Source: a virus
DNA: 64,000 nt
Virus record (IMG/VR): IMGVR_UViG_3300005613_000005
Location: 91,213-155,212 of that record
Reading direction: 5' to 3' (one strand)
Shown here: positions 40,007-48,997 of the stretch, in pieces
Numbering within the stretch: the stretch's first letter is position 1
Layout: each line of letters opens with the position of its first letter
Made by a program: the position numbers and the translations under genes
The notes under the pieces: model-generated
What the model was told of the DNA's origin: nothing
Databases searched by the model: none
What the model saw: only the letters and a program-made list of their open reading frames with translations

Positions 40007-40791
40007 CTCGTTTCCTCCGTCTTGTTAAACATTCTTTGACAGAAAAGTTTAAGAGTTTCAACCTCACGTTCAGTAAAATTTTTATCTGACGATGAGCCAA
40101 ATAAAGCACCTAACTTTTCCTGTAAAAATTCTCTTATACTATTTTCCAACGCGTCGTATGCTTCACCTTTTCTCTTTATTATGCGAGCACTCAGAAGCGT
40201 GTTTATGGCATTAGCTTGTTCTAACTTTAATTGCTGCGCAGATTTAGAGGGTTTTAAAGATACAACCGGTTCATCTATCTTTTCTTTGGTAGTCTTCTTA
40301 GATACGATCTTTTTACTCTTTATAAAATCCTTCATCTGGCGCTTTTTAAAACCGTATTTTATCGCCATCTTGTCATACAATGCTACAGCCTGTACAAACT
40401 GACTTCTCTTAAGATTTTCTTTGTTGGCGACGCATCTTTTCCAATGGGCATCCACGTTTGAATCGTACATCAATATATATCTGGTAGCATTTTTACTTTC
40501 AAACTCGCGCAAAACTTCTATCTCTTCATCGGTCAACTTAGGATTGCGTCCAAAAACATATGGCCATATGCATTCTCCATAAGGAGATCTGTCAAATATC
40601 ACGTCCTCCCCATCGTACTTCATGTAAACGTCGAGTAACTCATCGCAATATGACGGTCCAGTATATCCAGGATTAAAGTATTTCTTGTCAGGCGCGGACA
40701 TATGATGAACAATGTATCCACGTTTTTTATAATGCTCAGCAACAGTCGATTTGCCCGAACGGTCAAGTCCTTCAAGTATAATAAATCCCAT
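40003..40791 (-). CDS. Deoxynucleoside/nucleotide kinase-like P-loop protein
   Basis: 262 aa, ribosome site AGGAGATTAT. P-loop GLDRSGKST at 9-16. DRSPYGECIWPYVFGR is the DR(S/H) substrate motif of thymidylate and deoxynucleoside kinases, and RYILMYDSN follows. The C-terminal extension (about 160-262) is helical and of unknown role. It would phosphorylate a (deoxy)nucleotide, possibly the product of the dCMP-modifying enzyme at 3263. Confidence 0.75.
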   Translation of the reverse strand: MGFIILEGLDRSGKSTVAEHYKKRGYIVHHMSAPDKKYFNPGYTGPSYCDELLDVYMKYDGEDVIFDRSPYGECIWPYVFGRNPKLTDEEIEVLREFESKNATRYILMYDSNVDAHWKRCVANKENLKRSQFVQAVALYDKMAIKYGFKKRQMKDFIKSKKIVSKKTTKEKIDEPVVSLKPSKSAQQLKLEQANAINTLLSARIIKRKGEAYDALENSIREFLQEKLGALFGSSSDKNFTEREVETLKLFCQRMFNKTEETR

Positions 40792-40817
40792 ATAATCTCC
40801 TATAAATTATATTTTAC

Positions 40818-41312
40818 CTATCCCTCATAATTATTAGATTTTTTAAGGTTTTTAATTGCCTCTTTAGGCTGTAAATTCTTTAATGACCAGCATTCTTTAA
40901 ATTCAGGATCATGTACAGAACTATAATTAAACCAACTATCAGGCTTCACGTGATCTATATTCCAAGTTCTCTTATCTTTTACATAAATTCCATAATTCTC
41001 CCAATTCATCCAAGATTCCCATAATGACTCTATGTGCTTTTTAAGATCGTCCACCGTATATCCTAGCAAGTCAAAAGTAGATTTTTTATTTTTGTTTATT
41101 AATCTTTGCTTTAATCTAGCTGACAAATTTGCTTTCATGGACGAACGAATCTTTTTATGTTCTGCACTATAAAATCTTTGTAATTGATTTTGACAGTTAA
41201 CGCACGTTCTATTTGCATCACAATTGCGTCTATAACCGACATCAATCTTACAGCGTGGACAAATTTGCCGATACAGTATATTTTTGCCTCCATTTTTAGT
41301 TGCTTTAATCAT
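40818..41312 (-). CDS. Free-standing HNH homing endonuclease
   Basis: 164 aa. Zinc ribbon (CPRCKIDVGYRRNCDANRTC, then VNC), basic middle, and a C-terminal HNH with WNIDHVKPDSWFNYSS, ECWSLKNLQPKEAIKN and LKKSN. Shares the TVDDLKKHIESLW linker with the endonuclease at 21558. AT-rich. A TATAAA stretch is too close to the ATG to judge as a promoter. Confidence 0.8.
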   Translation of the reverse strand: MIKATKNGGKNILYRQICPRCKIDVGYRRNCDANRTCVNCQNQLQRFYSAEHKKIRSSMKANLSARLKQRLINKNKKSTFDLLGYTVDDLKKHIESLWESWMNWENYGIYVKDKRTWNIDHVKPDSWFNYSSVHDPEFKECWSLKNLQPKEAIKNLKKSNNYEG

Positions 41313-41327
41313 ATTTTATACAAAATA

Positions 41328-42401
41328 TTAATTCATTTCGATTCGTATCCCATAATTCCTTAAAAAATCAATAACATATTTGACTAACTTCTTATTTTTA
41401 CCAATAATTTCAGGTACATGAACTCCATGTGCTTTAAATTTTTTCTTAGCTATTAACTTAACCATCGCTACAGCTGGCAACCCGGTCACGCGAGCCATAG
41501 AATGGTTAGTTCCATCATGCTCATCGTACACGATCGTCTTTATCTTTTTGTTCTCGTTCTTAGATATAATCTCTAATACGCTCATGTCACGATACGCACT
41601 CGTCATTTTCCATTCATTTGTCAACATCTTGACCGTTTTCTCTAAATTATTAGGAGAAAAATATTCGTTTTCTTTGAGCATACGTATGTAATTAAAATGT
41701 TTATCGTATCGCAGTGTTATCTCATACATGTTTTTAATCGGTAGAGTAACCAACAAGGAACGTAAACCATCAGAAACAAAACCACTGGTCTTTAAATTGA
41801 GTTTATCGTTGTGATATAAATAATTCAACATGAACGGTTCCTCAACTACTTCTTCACCGTTTCTGATAACGCGAGCTGGACGCGTATATTCTTCGACGAT
41901 ATCGACCGGTGAAAAAACGGCCTTGTAATCAGCGCTTTTATCTAACGGTAACCCACCGACCCATATACTACACGTATCAATGTCTTTATTGAATTCATGA
42001 TGATAATGATATCCAGCAAACAAGTGCGATAATCCCGGAGCGAAACCAAAATCTGCAACAACACACACGTTATTCTTTTTTGCAAGTATATCTAACTCTA
42101 AAAAATCTTCTGGCATAAACGAAAAATCAACTACGGTTAATTTATGTTCTATACACATCTTAAGTATACGATATCCCATAAAACCAGGCATAGCATTGAC
42201 AATTATGTCTTCGTTGCGCAGTACACTGTTTAATACATCATCGTCGTTTAGGTCTGCCTTATATCTATGTTGGGTTTTACATTTTTTAAGATTATCGTCG
42301 TTAACGTCGACGACCGCGACCTCTAGCGTTTTATCTTTTTGTAGTTCGTTCGTAACAAAAGAGCCAATTAATCCGGCCCCTAAAACCATAACTCTTCGCA
42401 T
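41328..42401 (-). CDS. Saccharopine dehydrogenase-like (LYS9 family) NAD(P)-dependent enzyme
   Basis: Start at ATG 42401 (MRRVMVLGAG) behind TAAGGGGTGTGT. 357 aa. Rossmann GAGLIGSFVTNEL, then VAVVDVNDDNLKKC, DIIVNAMPGFMG, VADFGFAPGLSH and later GTNHSMARVTGLPAVAM, as in saccharopine reductases and carboxynorspermidine dehydrogenases. It would act in lysine or polyamine metabolism in the host cytoplasm. No neighbour belongs to such a pathway, so its substrate is open. Confidence 0.75.
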   Translation of the reverse strand: MRRVMVLGAGLIGSFVTNELQKDKTLEVAVVDVNDDNLKKCKTQHRYKADLNDDDVLNSVLRNEDIIVNAMPGFMGYRILKMCIEHKLTVVDFSFMPEDFLELDILAKKNNVCVVADFGFAPGLSHLFAGYHYHHEFNKDIDTCSIWVGGLPLDKSADYKAVFSPVDIVEEYTRPARVIRNGEEVVEEPFMLNYLYHNDKLNLKTSGFVSDGLRSLLVTLPIKNMYEITLRYDKHFNYIRMLKENEYFSPNNLEKTVKMLTNEWKMTSAYRDMSVLEIISKNENKKIKTIVYDEHDGTNHSMARVTGLPAVAMVKLIAKKKFKAHGVHVPEIIGKNKKLVKYVIDFLRNYGIRIEMN

Positions 42402-42417
42402 ACACACCCCTTAAAAT

Positions 42418-42423
42418 ATTATA
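42418..42423 (-). promoter_or_regulatory. -10 box TATAAT upstream of the LYS9-like gene
   Basis: ATCTGTATAATATTTTAAGGGG on the minus strand, 16 nt before the ATG; the leader carries the ribosome site. Confidence 0.5.
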
Positions 42424-42444
42424 CAGATGTGTAGTAACGTATAG

Positions 42445-44355
42445 TTATTTATCGTTTTTCTTATTCAAGGGATTAGCTACTGGCTTATCACCTATCTTAA
42501 GCGGTTTAGATGCTGCACCAACACTCTTTGCAGTTTCCTGTAATCCTTTTTTCCCACCAACAACACTGTGAGCTGCAGCGTTTGCCTTATCATTCATCAT
42601 GGTATCATGAACTTCTTGTTCACGTTTATGACTACCTTCAGCATGCTCCATCTGTTGTTCCAACATCTTCTGTTGCTGCTCCATCTGACCTTCAACCTGT
42701 ACATCTTGTTTTTTCTGTCGATCGATAGTTAACAATAACTGTTGCCAACCAAGAAACGCAGGATCAGAGGGTATATATTGAAGTTCACGTTTTTTAGAGG
42801 CACCTTTGTCACCAAAGAAATGCTCGCGTATCTCACCGCGCGTCATATTCTTCTCAATCAACATCCAGAATGCCTGATTTAATGGTAGATCACATCCAGG
42901 AATCTTTATCGGTTTCTTCTGTGCTGCGGTAAGAAGATCGTTCAACGAACTGTGAACAGTCATCTCAGCTTGAAGCTGTTGGACTAACGTTTGAGGTGTT
43001 TCTTCTTCATATCCTATGAACTCAAACTTATATTTTTTAGCAAGTTCTACATCCAACGAAGGAATTATATCGCAATTGATAAGATCTTCAAAAAACATCA
43101 ACAACGGATATAGTCCGCGTTCACGAGAATACTCGATCTTGTAAGCATTATTCGCCTGTTGCATCGGAGCTCTTCCTGTCAACGAGGTAAGAAAATCGAG
43201 GCCTAATTCTATAGGATCTATCTGGAACTGGGTACATATCGCGCGCATGATGTGACTGTTGAAGTTGATATATTCCATGTCTTTAGCAGAACCTGCCATC
43301 GGAACCCAGTTTATATCTTCTAGTCCAGCGATGATCGGTGTTTTCCACGCGTGCTGAGCACCGTTTATAGTGTTGTAGAACTGCCTGCGAAATGCTGTCA
43401 GTTGACTCTGAGTTACTGTACCTTTAAGATGTAGTATACCACGGGCAGCTTGACCGTGCGTAAAGAAATTAGCGTTGTAATTTTCAGCATTTAAGTGATT
43501 AGTCACGTTGACGATAGCCAATTCTAACGGAGAATAACAATATCCCATAGAATCAATAAAATTCTGTGGATTATACAACTTAAATACCATATCCTCATCA
43601 CCAAAAATCGCTAATATGGTCTGATCAAGCGATACCTGAACATATTTGTAATATTCTAAGTCTTCTTCATTTATAACCTGATTTTCTGCAGGATCATTGT
43701 TGCTACCGATCCGATATTTACTATGACCTGCCTTTAAAGAACTCTCAATTACTTCTTTAGAGCTTTTCTTATTGACTAAGTATACAGATTCAGCCGGTAA
43801 AGGACGAAAACGATGTAAGCCACCACTGCGAGTCTTAACTTTCTCAATAGCCACATGACCGAACGTGAGTGCGTCACGAGTGCATTTCTTTAAAAAAGTA
43901 CCGAACAGCATCTTATCATCCGGTGGCGTATCCTTCATGCGTCCACATCGATATATGAAATTTTCTAACTTCTTGATTTCCTCTAGTTCCTCATCCACTA
44001 TCTCTTCTTTTTGATCGCGTTTGACAAACCTAAAACCCATCTTGAAACGATCGTGTTCAGGGCGAGAAAGTCTCAGTAAAGTATCAGTTCTAGCTTGAAT
44101 AATCGCAGATACTAACCAATCCCTTATTGACACATCTTTTAGCGTCTTGTTAGACAACCTTGAAGCACGATGCTTGTATATAACGCTCTGAGAAATTTGA
44201 TCAAAATACGGATCAGAAAGCATAGCTTTCTGACCGATCTGCTTGCTAGCATCATGATCGTTCTCAGGTTTATCAGGTAAAGAATCAACATCTGTTTTTA
44301 GCATATCATCAATCTGTGCTTGCTGAGTCTTTCTTAGCCAATCAAAAATTCCCAT
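42445..44355 (-). CDS. Portal protein
   Basis: 636 aa, ribosome site AGGCAGGAAGT. Features of large-phage portals: SIRDWLVSAIIQARTDTLLR near the N-terminus, FGTFLKKCTRDALTFGHVAI, FRPLPAESVYLVNK, VFKLYNPQNFIDSMG, NYNANFFTHGQAARGILHLK, MEYINFNSHIMRAICTQFQI and DPIELG. The Gln-rich tail (about 570-600) is coiled coil. Forms the dodecameric DNA channel at the head vertex; lies next to TerL as usual. Confidence 0.9.
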   Translation of the reverse strand: MGIFDWLRKTQQAQIDDMLKTDVDSLPDKPENDHDASKQIGQKAMLSDPYFDQISQSVIYKHRASRLSNKTLKDVSIRDWLVSAIIQARTDTLLRLSRPEHDRFKMGFRFVKRDQKEEIVDEELEEIKKLENFIYRCGRMKDTPPDDKMLFGTFLKKCTRDALTFGHVAIEKVKTRSGGLHRFRPLPAESVYLVNKKSSKEVIESSLKAGHSKYRIGSNNDPAENQVINEEDLEYYKYVQVSLDQTILAIFGDEDMVFKLYNPQNFIDSMGYCYSPLELAIVNVTNHLNAENYNANFFTHGQAARGILHLKGTVTQSQLTAFRRQFYNTINGAQHAWKTPIIAGLEDINWVPMAGSAKDMEYINFNSHIMRAICTQFQIDPIELGLDFLTSLTGRAPMQQANNAYKIEYSRERGLYPLLMFFEDLINCDIIPSLDVELAKKYKFEFIGYEEETPQTLVQQLQAEMTVHSSLNDLLTAAQKKPIKIPGCDLPLNQAFWMLIEKNMTRGEIREHFFGDKGASKKRELQYIPSDPAFLGWQQLLLTIDRQKKQDVQVEGQMEQQQKMLEQQMEHAEGSHKREQEVHDTMMNDKANAAAHSVVGGKKGLQETAKSVGAASKPLKIGDKPVANPLNKKNDK

Positions 44356-44386
44356 ACTTCCTGCCTTTTTATATTATATACTATCA

Positions 44387-44392
44387 ATTATA
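44387..44392 (-). promoter_or_regulatory. Extended -10 promoter TGGTATAAT
   Basis: TTTTGGTATAATTGATAG on the minus strand, between TerL and the portal gene, with a ribosome site before the portal ATG at 44355. Confidence 0.6.
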
Positions 44393-44404
44393 CCAAAATT
44401 TACT

Positions 44405-47400
44405 TCAAACAGACCAGAGAAATCCCCCATCACCACCTATCTCATCCTCTTCATCTTCTTCACTGTCTAATTCATTTGCAGTACCAATTTTGCCGACTTT
44501 GGACGTATCAACTTCTTCACTGAACGGTATACCCATACTTTCTGCAAATTCACCGGCCGACGGTGTACGATAAAACTGATTGTTAGCATACACACCAACA
44601 CGATGATCAGATTCTGCTGCTAGCGCTGTAAGCATAGTTGAGTGCCCTAAAAGCATGTTAAGCGGATATCGTATAGCATCAAGCCAATGATTAAAAGCAT
44701 CTTCAGGTTGATCGGTAACTTCACCAGCCGTATTTAATTTAAAGTGATACAAGCTAAACTCTTCTATCAACGACTGACATGTCTCTTTAGCCACGTGAAA
44801 TTTAGTATCTTCAGTACCAGGAACTCGTAATAACCGTTTTATTATCTGCACGCCTGTCATAATCTCAGGCTTAACGTAGTTCGCCACCGGTAATCCTATC
44901 TTCTTCATCTCTTCCATAGAACCAGGAACAGCGGCGTCTGGAAAGTATAGTTGACATTTGTAAGCGTGATGATACTTAGTTTTAACATAATTTGCCCAAG
45001 TAGGATCACTTACATAACACATACCATCTGCGCGAACAGCGTATACGTTCTCTCTCTTGTCCAAGAAAAAGTACACCACCGTACTCGGTGCTGACCATCC
45101 CCAGTCGATCCCCGCGTAGCACGGCAACTTCAACTGGTGGCATTTCTTAACGAATATATCGTGAGTACATTCACCGGGATATTCTACACCAGTCAACTTC
45201 TTCCACATCTCGTTCCACGTGTTAACGTGTACTCTCTCATCAAATTCCCTGTATATGATACCTTCTACTGAGGGTTTAAGATTCATGAGCTGAGCCAATG
45301 CCCAATCTGGACCTTTTCTAACCTTATTCATTATGTCTTGTATCGGCTTCAACATCGGTGATTTTGAAGTTTGTTTTTTAGCGTCTCCCAAGCATATAGC
45401 AGCTGCTGGACATTTCCTACACTTAGATCCCGGAAACGTATATCGCATGAACTCTTTCTGTTTTTGCTTACTTTTTAACTTGTATTCTTCTTCTGTTAAT
45501 ACTATGAAATCTTCTTGAAGTACCCATAGATCAGTCTCATCAGTACCTGATCTATCATCAGGACATCTTTCAGAAAACTCCCAGGCTGTCCATTTTCTTA
45601 CCGTACGCCCTTCAGTATCAGCGTTTTCCATCTGCTGATTCATCAGTCCATATCGTGACTTGCGCGTAGATATACCAACACGAAGCGCGTGTTTAGTTCC
45701 TTTTGAATCCAGCATACCAGAAATTTCACCAAAGGCCTTAACTCCTTCGCCTGATACTGTATCTATCTCGTCGACCACTACCATGGGAACGTGAGGACCA
45801 TTACATTGTAAACTATTAATACCATTAACTAAAAACGAATGATCAGAGCGATTATTTCCTTCAACTTCAATGTCTATTAAGCGCTGTTTACCTAAAAATT
45901 CAATATTTACTACAGATAAACTATCTTTACTCCATTTTCTAAACCATTGTTTCCACTGTTTATTACTAAATTGTCCATCGGTCACTTCTTTCAATAAAAC
46001 GCTACAACCCGTCTTACTAATATCAATTTCATCTCCCATATCAAATGAATATAATTTCTCAGGAACAATATCTGTTGATATTTTATAGTACATGGTTGGA
46101 TGAACGTAACGCTGTACAATGTCACGCATAGTTCGTGTATCACTGCTGTTAAAACGAATTACGTTATATTTATGCGAATTACGAACATGAGCTGATTTTA
46201 AATTAAATTTACTGTGAAACATATTCAACAGTTTATTACATTCTTTATCAGTTAAAGAACAAGTCGATAACTCTAATTGTTGACCAGCAATACCATCATC
46301 TTGAATCCAAAAAGCCAATGCAATCTCATCTATGTAATCAACCAATTGATCAGTAATTATTTTTTTATTTATTCGTTGATCGGTAAAAAGTTCAACTAAA
46401 AATTGCAACTCTTCAGTTGATTCTGTAATTAATTCTTTGATATTGCTTCCATAACCAGATTTTTTATCTCTAATTTGATTAACTTTAATATGTTGCTCAA
46501 TAATTTCGCGGCAATAATTAAAGTACTCATGCTGCTTGATCGAATGTCCTTTATATAATCTGGCATTGCCAATTTGCTTACGATCTTTTATTTTAATACT
46601 TAAATGAGCATCTCCCAACATCATACCGATTAAAGCAGAACGCCACTGTTGCTGATTAAAATTAGGTTTATTCCAACGATATTTAGTTTTGCTACTATTC
46701 TTCTTAAACTGCGGAGCGCGTACAATTTTCGTATTGTAATTAATATCGCATAGTCGTTGCCAACCAAAACGCGTCAATATTTTATTGTCATAACCACCAG
46801 TACTTTCTAAACCATCTTCTAATGTAATCTTATAAGTATCAGAATATTTAGTCCATTTGTCGATAACTTTTCGATATGTGCTTTGTGGAAATTCACCTCG
46901 CATATAATCCCAAGATGCTATATAATCGCCAATTCTTACAGAATCAATGGAATGATATCCTCCACGTTTTGTTTTTACTATTGATTGTGGGTCAACACAA
47001 GCTTTCAGCGTACAAGGAAGTACCTCTAACGATACAGTCTGACCATTAACATTAAACAACGACTTACTCATGTTAGCTTTATTTAATATTCGCTTGTCTT
47101 CTGCAAGGTTAGAAGGGGTAACAAGCGTTTTCAAACGCCGATTGTACAAGAAATTTTTAATATAATCATAACAGCGAGTTGCCTGCGCCATAACTGCGCC
47201 AACGTGAACAATATCCCGTTGATCATGCAAGACGATCATCATCTCAACTATGGCCATCCCTAAAGTTTTTCCCGAACCTCTTCCAGCAACCAATAACAAC
47301 TCGTTGATCATCTCCGGATTCTTGTTTAAAACCGCAATCTGATATATCTCCCATATAGCATTGAAAGGGTTAGTATCTGCATACCTAGAAACCGTACAGT

Positions 47401-47524
47401 CAGGAAGATGAATGTCTAGATGAAACTTGATCCATTTCTTGAATTCTGCTTTAGTTTTGCAGGGTTTTAATAATAATTTCTTACGTTGTTCGTAAGTTAA
47501 GTTCTGAACTTTCTTCTTTGCCAT
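44405..47524 (-). CDS. terL: Terminase large subunit, interrupted by an intein
   Basis: 1039 aa. Exteins: residues 1-175 and 574-1039 (about 640 aa after splicing, normal for TerL). Walker A VAGRGSGKT at 79-87; Walker B VVVDEID at 582-588; the intein sits 8 residues before Walker B. A CRKC...C cluster lies near 690, and the RNase H-like nuclease begins with YAGIDWGWS. It pumps DNA into the prohead through the portal and cuts it. Activity requires excision of the intein at 176-573. Confidence 0.9.
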   Translation of the reverse strand: MAKKKVQNLTYEQRKKLLLKPCKTKAEFKKWIKFHLDIHLPDCTVSRYADTNPFNAIWEIYQIAVLNKNPEMINELLLVAGRGSGKTLGMAIVEMMIVLHDQRDIVHVGAVMAQATRCYDYIKNFLYNRRLKTLVTPSNLAEDKRILNKANMSKSLFNVNGQTVSLEVLPCTLKACVDPQSIVKTKRGGYHSIDSVRIGDYIASWDYMRGEFPQSTYRKVIDKWTKYSDTYKITLEDGLESTGGYDNKILTRFGWQRLCDINYNTKIVRAPQFKKNSSKTKYRWNKPNFNQQQWRSALIGMMLGDAHLSIKIKDRKQIGNARLYKGHSIKQHEYFNYCREIIEQHIKVNQIRDKKSGYGSNIKELITESTEELQFLVELFTDQRINKKIITDQLVDYIDEIALAFWIQDDGIAGQQLELSTCSLTDKECNKLLNMFHSKFNLKSAHVRNSHKYNVIRFNSSDTRTMRDIVQRYVHPTMYYKISTDIVPEKLYSFDMGDEIDISKTGCSVLLKEVTDGQFSNKQWKQWFRKWSKDSLSVVNIEFLGKQRLIDIEVEGNNRSDHSFLVNGINSLQCNGPHVPMVVVDEIDTVSGEGVKAFGEISGMLDSKGTKHALRVGISTRKSRYGLMNQQMENADTEGRTVRKWTAWEFSERCPDDRSGTDETDLWVLQEDFIVLTEEEYKLKSKQKQKEFMRYTFPGSKCRKCPAAAICLGDAKKQTSKSPMLKPIQDIMNKVRKGPDWALAQLMNLKPSVEGIIYREFDERVHVNTWNEMWKKLTGVEYPGECTHDIFVKKCHQLKLPCYAGIDWGWSAPSTVVYFFLDKRENVYAVRADGMCYVSDPTWANYVKTKYHHAYKCQLYFPDAAVPGSMEEMKKIGLPVANYVKPEIMTGVQIIKRLLRVPGTEDTKFHVAKETCQSLIEEFSLYHFKLNTAGEVTDQPEDAFNHWLDAIRYPLNMLLGHSTMLTALAAESDHRVGVYANNQFYRTPSAGEFAESMGIPFSEEVDTSKVGKIGTANELDSEEDEEDEIGGDGGFLWSV
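45806..46999 (-). mobile_element. Intein with LAGLIDADG endonuclease inside TerL
   Basis: 398 residues from Cys176 (CVDPQSIVKTKRGGYHSIDS, block A) to Gln573. Block B is GLESTGGYDNKILTRFG; block F is IDIEVEGNNRSDHSFLVNG; block G is NGINSLQ followed by extein Cys574. The endonuclease region has two LAGLIDADG-type helices (ALIGMMLGDAH at 297-307, IALAFWIQDDG at 401-411). The C-terminal residue is Gln instead of Asn, the penultimate residue Leu instead of His, and the block B His looks replaced by Tyr. More AT-rich than the exteins. Confidence 0.9.
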
Positions 47525-48129
47525 TACTCATCGTACTCAATATCGTCCAACGATATCTCTTTAATATCATGTTGTTCTAAAGATTGTTTTTTGTCAGATG
47601 GCGCTAGTGCGTTGAAAAGCGGTGAACTCTTTGCCCTAGAGTTAGGAGTAGCGCCAGAAACTATCTTATATAGTGTCTCGATAACTTCTTTATATTCCTT
47701 GATTGTTTCTATTGTTAAATCAGGTTTCACATTGTTATCAGGATCAGCGACATATTTGCGCATAGCACTCATTCGCTGTGCATTGTTTACAGATAATAAA
47801 GTAGTTAAAAAGTCAACTTGCTCAATGACTGACTTAACAACTTTAGCTTGTACTCTATCGCGCAAACTATGCTGCATCTTATCTCTGTCATGACACCATC
47901 CAGCTAGAGCGGCCGTCAATATTATCTTTCCCATCTCATATTGCGGAAATTGTTGGTGTATTTCTACAAACGTATGGCCTATCAAAAACATCTCTAATAA
48001 CTTTAAAGATTCCGGTTCCTTGATTCGACCTGCTGTCTTATGTTTTCTCAGATATTTTTCCGCTAATTTAATCTCTTGTTGCGTTAAGCTATAACGCTCA
48101 TGTTCCGTTAAGTTTCTTTTTAGAGCCAT
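47524..48129 (-). CDS. Putative terminase small subunit
   Basis: 201 aa, overlapping terL by 1 nt. Helical N-terminus with LTQQEIKLAEKYLRKHKTAG and LKLLEMFLIGHTFVEIHQQF, which can form a helix-turn-helix, then a long helical middle and an acidic tail. Position directly upstream of terL and the all-helical, DNA-binding-like start fit a small terminase. Confidence 0.6.
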   Translation of the reverse strand: MALKRNLTEHERYSLTQQEIKLAEKYLRKHKTAGRIKEPESLKLLEMFLIGHTFVEIHQQFPQYEMGKIILTAALAGWCHDRDKMQHSLRDRVQAKVVKSVIEQVDFLTTLLSVNNAQRMSAMRKYVADPDNNVKPDLTIETIKEYKEVIETLYKIVSGATPNSRAKSSPLFNALAPSDKKQSLEQHDIKEISLDDIEYDE

Positions 48130-48523
48130 TGACCTTTTCCCTTAATTGTTCCCACGCCGGATTATCACGGATGACGTTAATAGTCTGCATTATTCTAATC
48201 TTACTAATACCTTTATACTTAGCTATTTCAGGTACTGTAAAGTTTATGACCATTAGATATATGATAGATCGTTCAAACTCAGTAAAGTTCAACAAAAATT
48301 CATGTATATCGTAACCATCTTTTATATAATCGCGCAAGAATTGCTTGCTATTTTTATGTTCTTTGGAATGTAAACGCAAATACTCTAAGAAGTCGTCAAA
48401 GGATAAAGTAGAATTATTCTCAAGATAATAGACCCAAAGATCCTGTCGATAATCTTCATTGCTGGTCAAATTATTTATCGTTTGAATTATCGATGTCGAT
48501 GCCTTTTTCATCTCCAAAACCAT
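48098..48523 (-). CDS. Sigma-like/helix-turn-helix protein upstream of the terminase genes
   Basis: 141 aa, overlapping its neighbours by 32 and 53 nt. The N-terminal part (SNEDYRQDLWVYYLENN) recalls the DL.Q helix of ECF sigma region 2. The C-terminal part (LNFTEFERSIIYLMVINFTV, PEIAKYKGISKIRIMQTINV) matches a region-4 helix-turn-helix (L...er.i..L...g....EIA...gis...v). Either a small sigma factor or a DNA-recognition protein of the packaging machinery. Confidence 0.55.
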   Translation of the reverse strand: MVLEMKKASTSIIQTINNLTSNEDYRQDLWVYYLENNSTLSFDDFLEYLRLHSKEHKNSKQFLRDYIKDGYDIHEFLLNFTEFERSIIYLMVINFTVPEIAKYKGISKIRIMQTINVIRDNPAWEQLREKVNGSKKKLNGT

Positions 48524-48908
48524 TCTTATAGTGTCTATAATCTACAACGTCCACGTCTACTGACCACTTCGGTCCACAAAAACTTTTAACAAACTGGTTA
48601 AGAAGATGGTTAAAATTTAAGTTACCTTCCTTAGCTAAGTACCTTTTGAATCTCCATAGTCCCAACAAGCTTTTCGCGTAGGAGAGTTTACGATATTTGT
48701 TAGACTTTTTAAGTAACTTTTTAGTAACATATACTTGATAATAGACTTTTTTATTGTCCATATCCAACTTTAGTTCAACAGCCTGCACATCTTGATGCAC
48801 GATAGAACCATAGAAAAATAGCTGATTTTTGATATTATCAGTTACAAGACCGTGGTTCATCATAAATCGACAGTGATCTATATACTCCATCAATTTAGCA
48901 TCATCCAT
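48471..48908 (-). CDS. Hypothetical protein
   Basis: Start at ATG 48908 (MDDAKLMEYIDHC) behind AATGGAGATTGAAC. 145 aa, beta then basic helix (LKLDMDNKKVYYQVYVTKKL, LKKSNKYRKL). First gene of the packaging transcript. Not recognised. Confidence 0.6.
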   Translation of the reverse strand: MDDAKLMEYIDHCRFMMNHGLVTDNIKNQLFFYGSIVHQDVQAVELKLDMDNKKVYYQVYVTKKLLKKSNKYRKLSYAKSLLGLWRFKRYLAKEGNLNFNHLLNQFVKSFCGPKWSVDVDVVDYRHYKNGFGDEKGIDIDNSNDK

Positions 48909-48933
48909 GTTCAATCTCCATTTCGCTTAACTC

Positions 48934-48939
48934 TATTAT
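48934..48939 (-). promoter_or_regulatory. Extended -10 promoter TGGTATAAT
   Basis: ATCTGGTATAATAGAGTTAAGCG on the minus strand, 25 nt before the ATG at 48908. Likely start of the packaging gene transcript. Confidence 0.6.
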
Positions 48940-48997
48940 ACCAGATGAGAACAGAGTTTTAAACGATATGTAACTATATGATAACTTCTATCAATTC

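Noticed and set aside
41312-41330. Leaderless promoter for the HNH gene at 40818
   Set aside because: The TATAAA stretch is only about 2 nt from the ATG, too close for transcription to start at or before the start codon.
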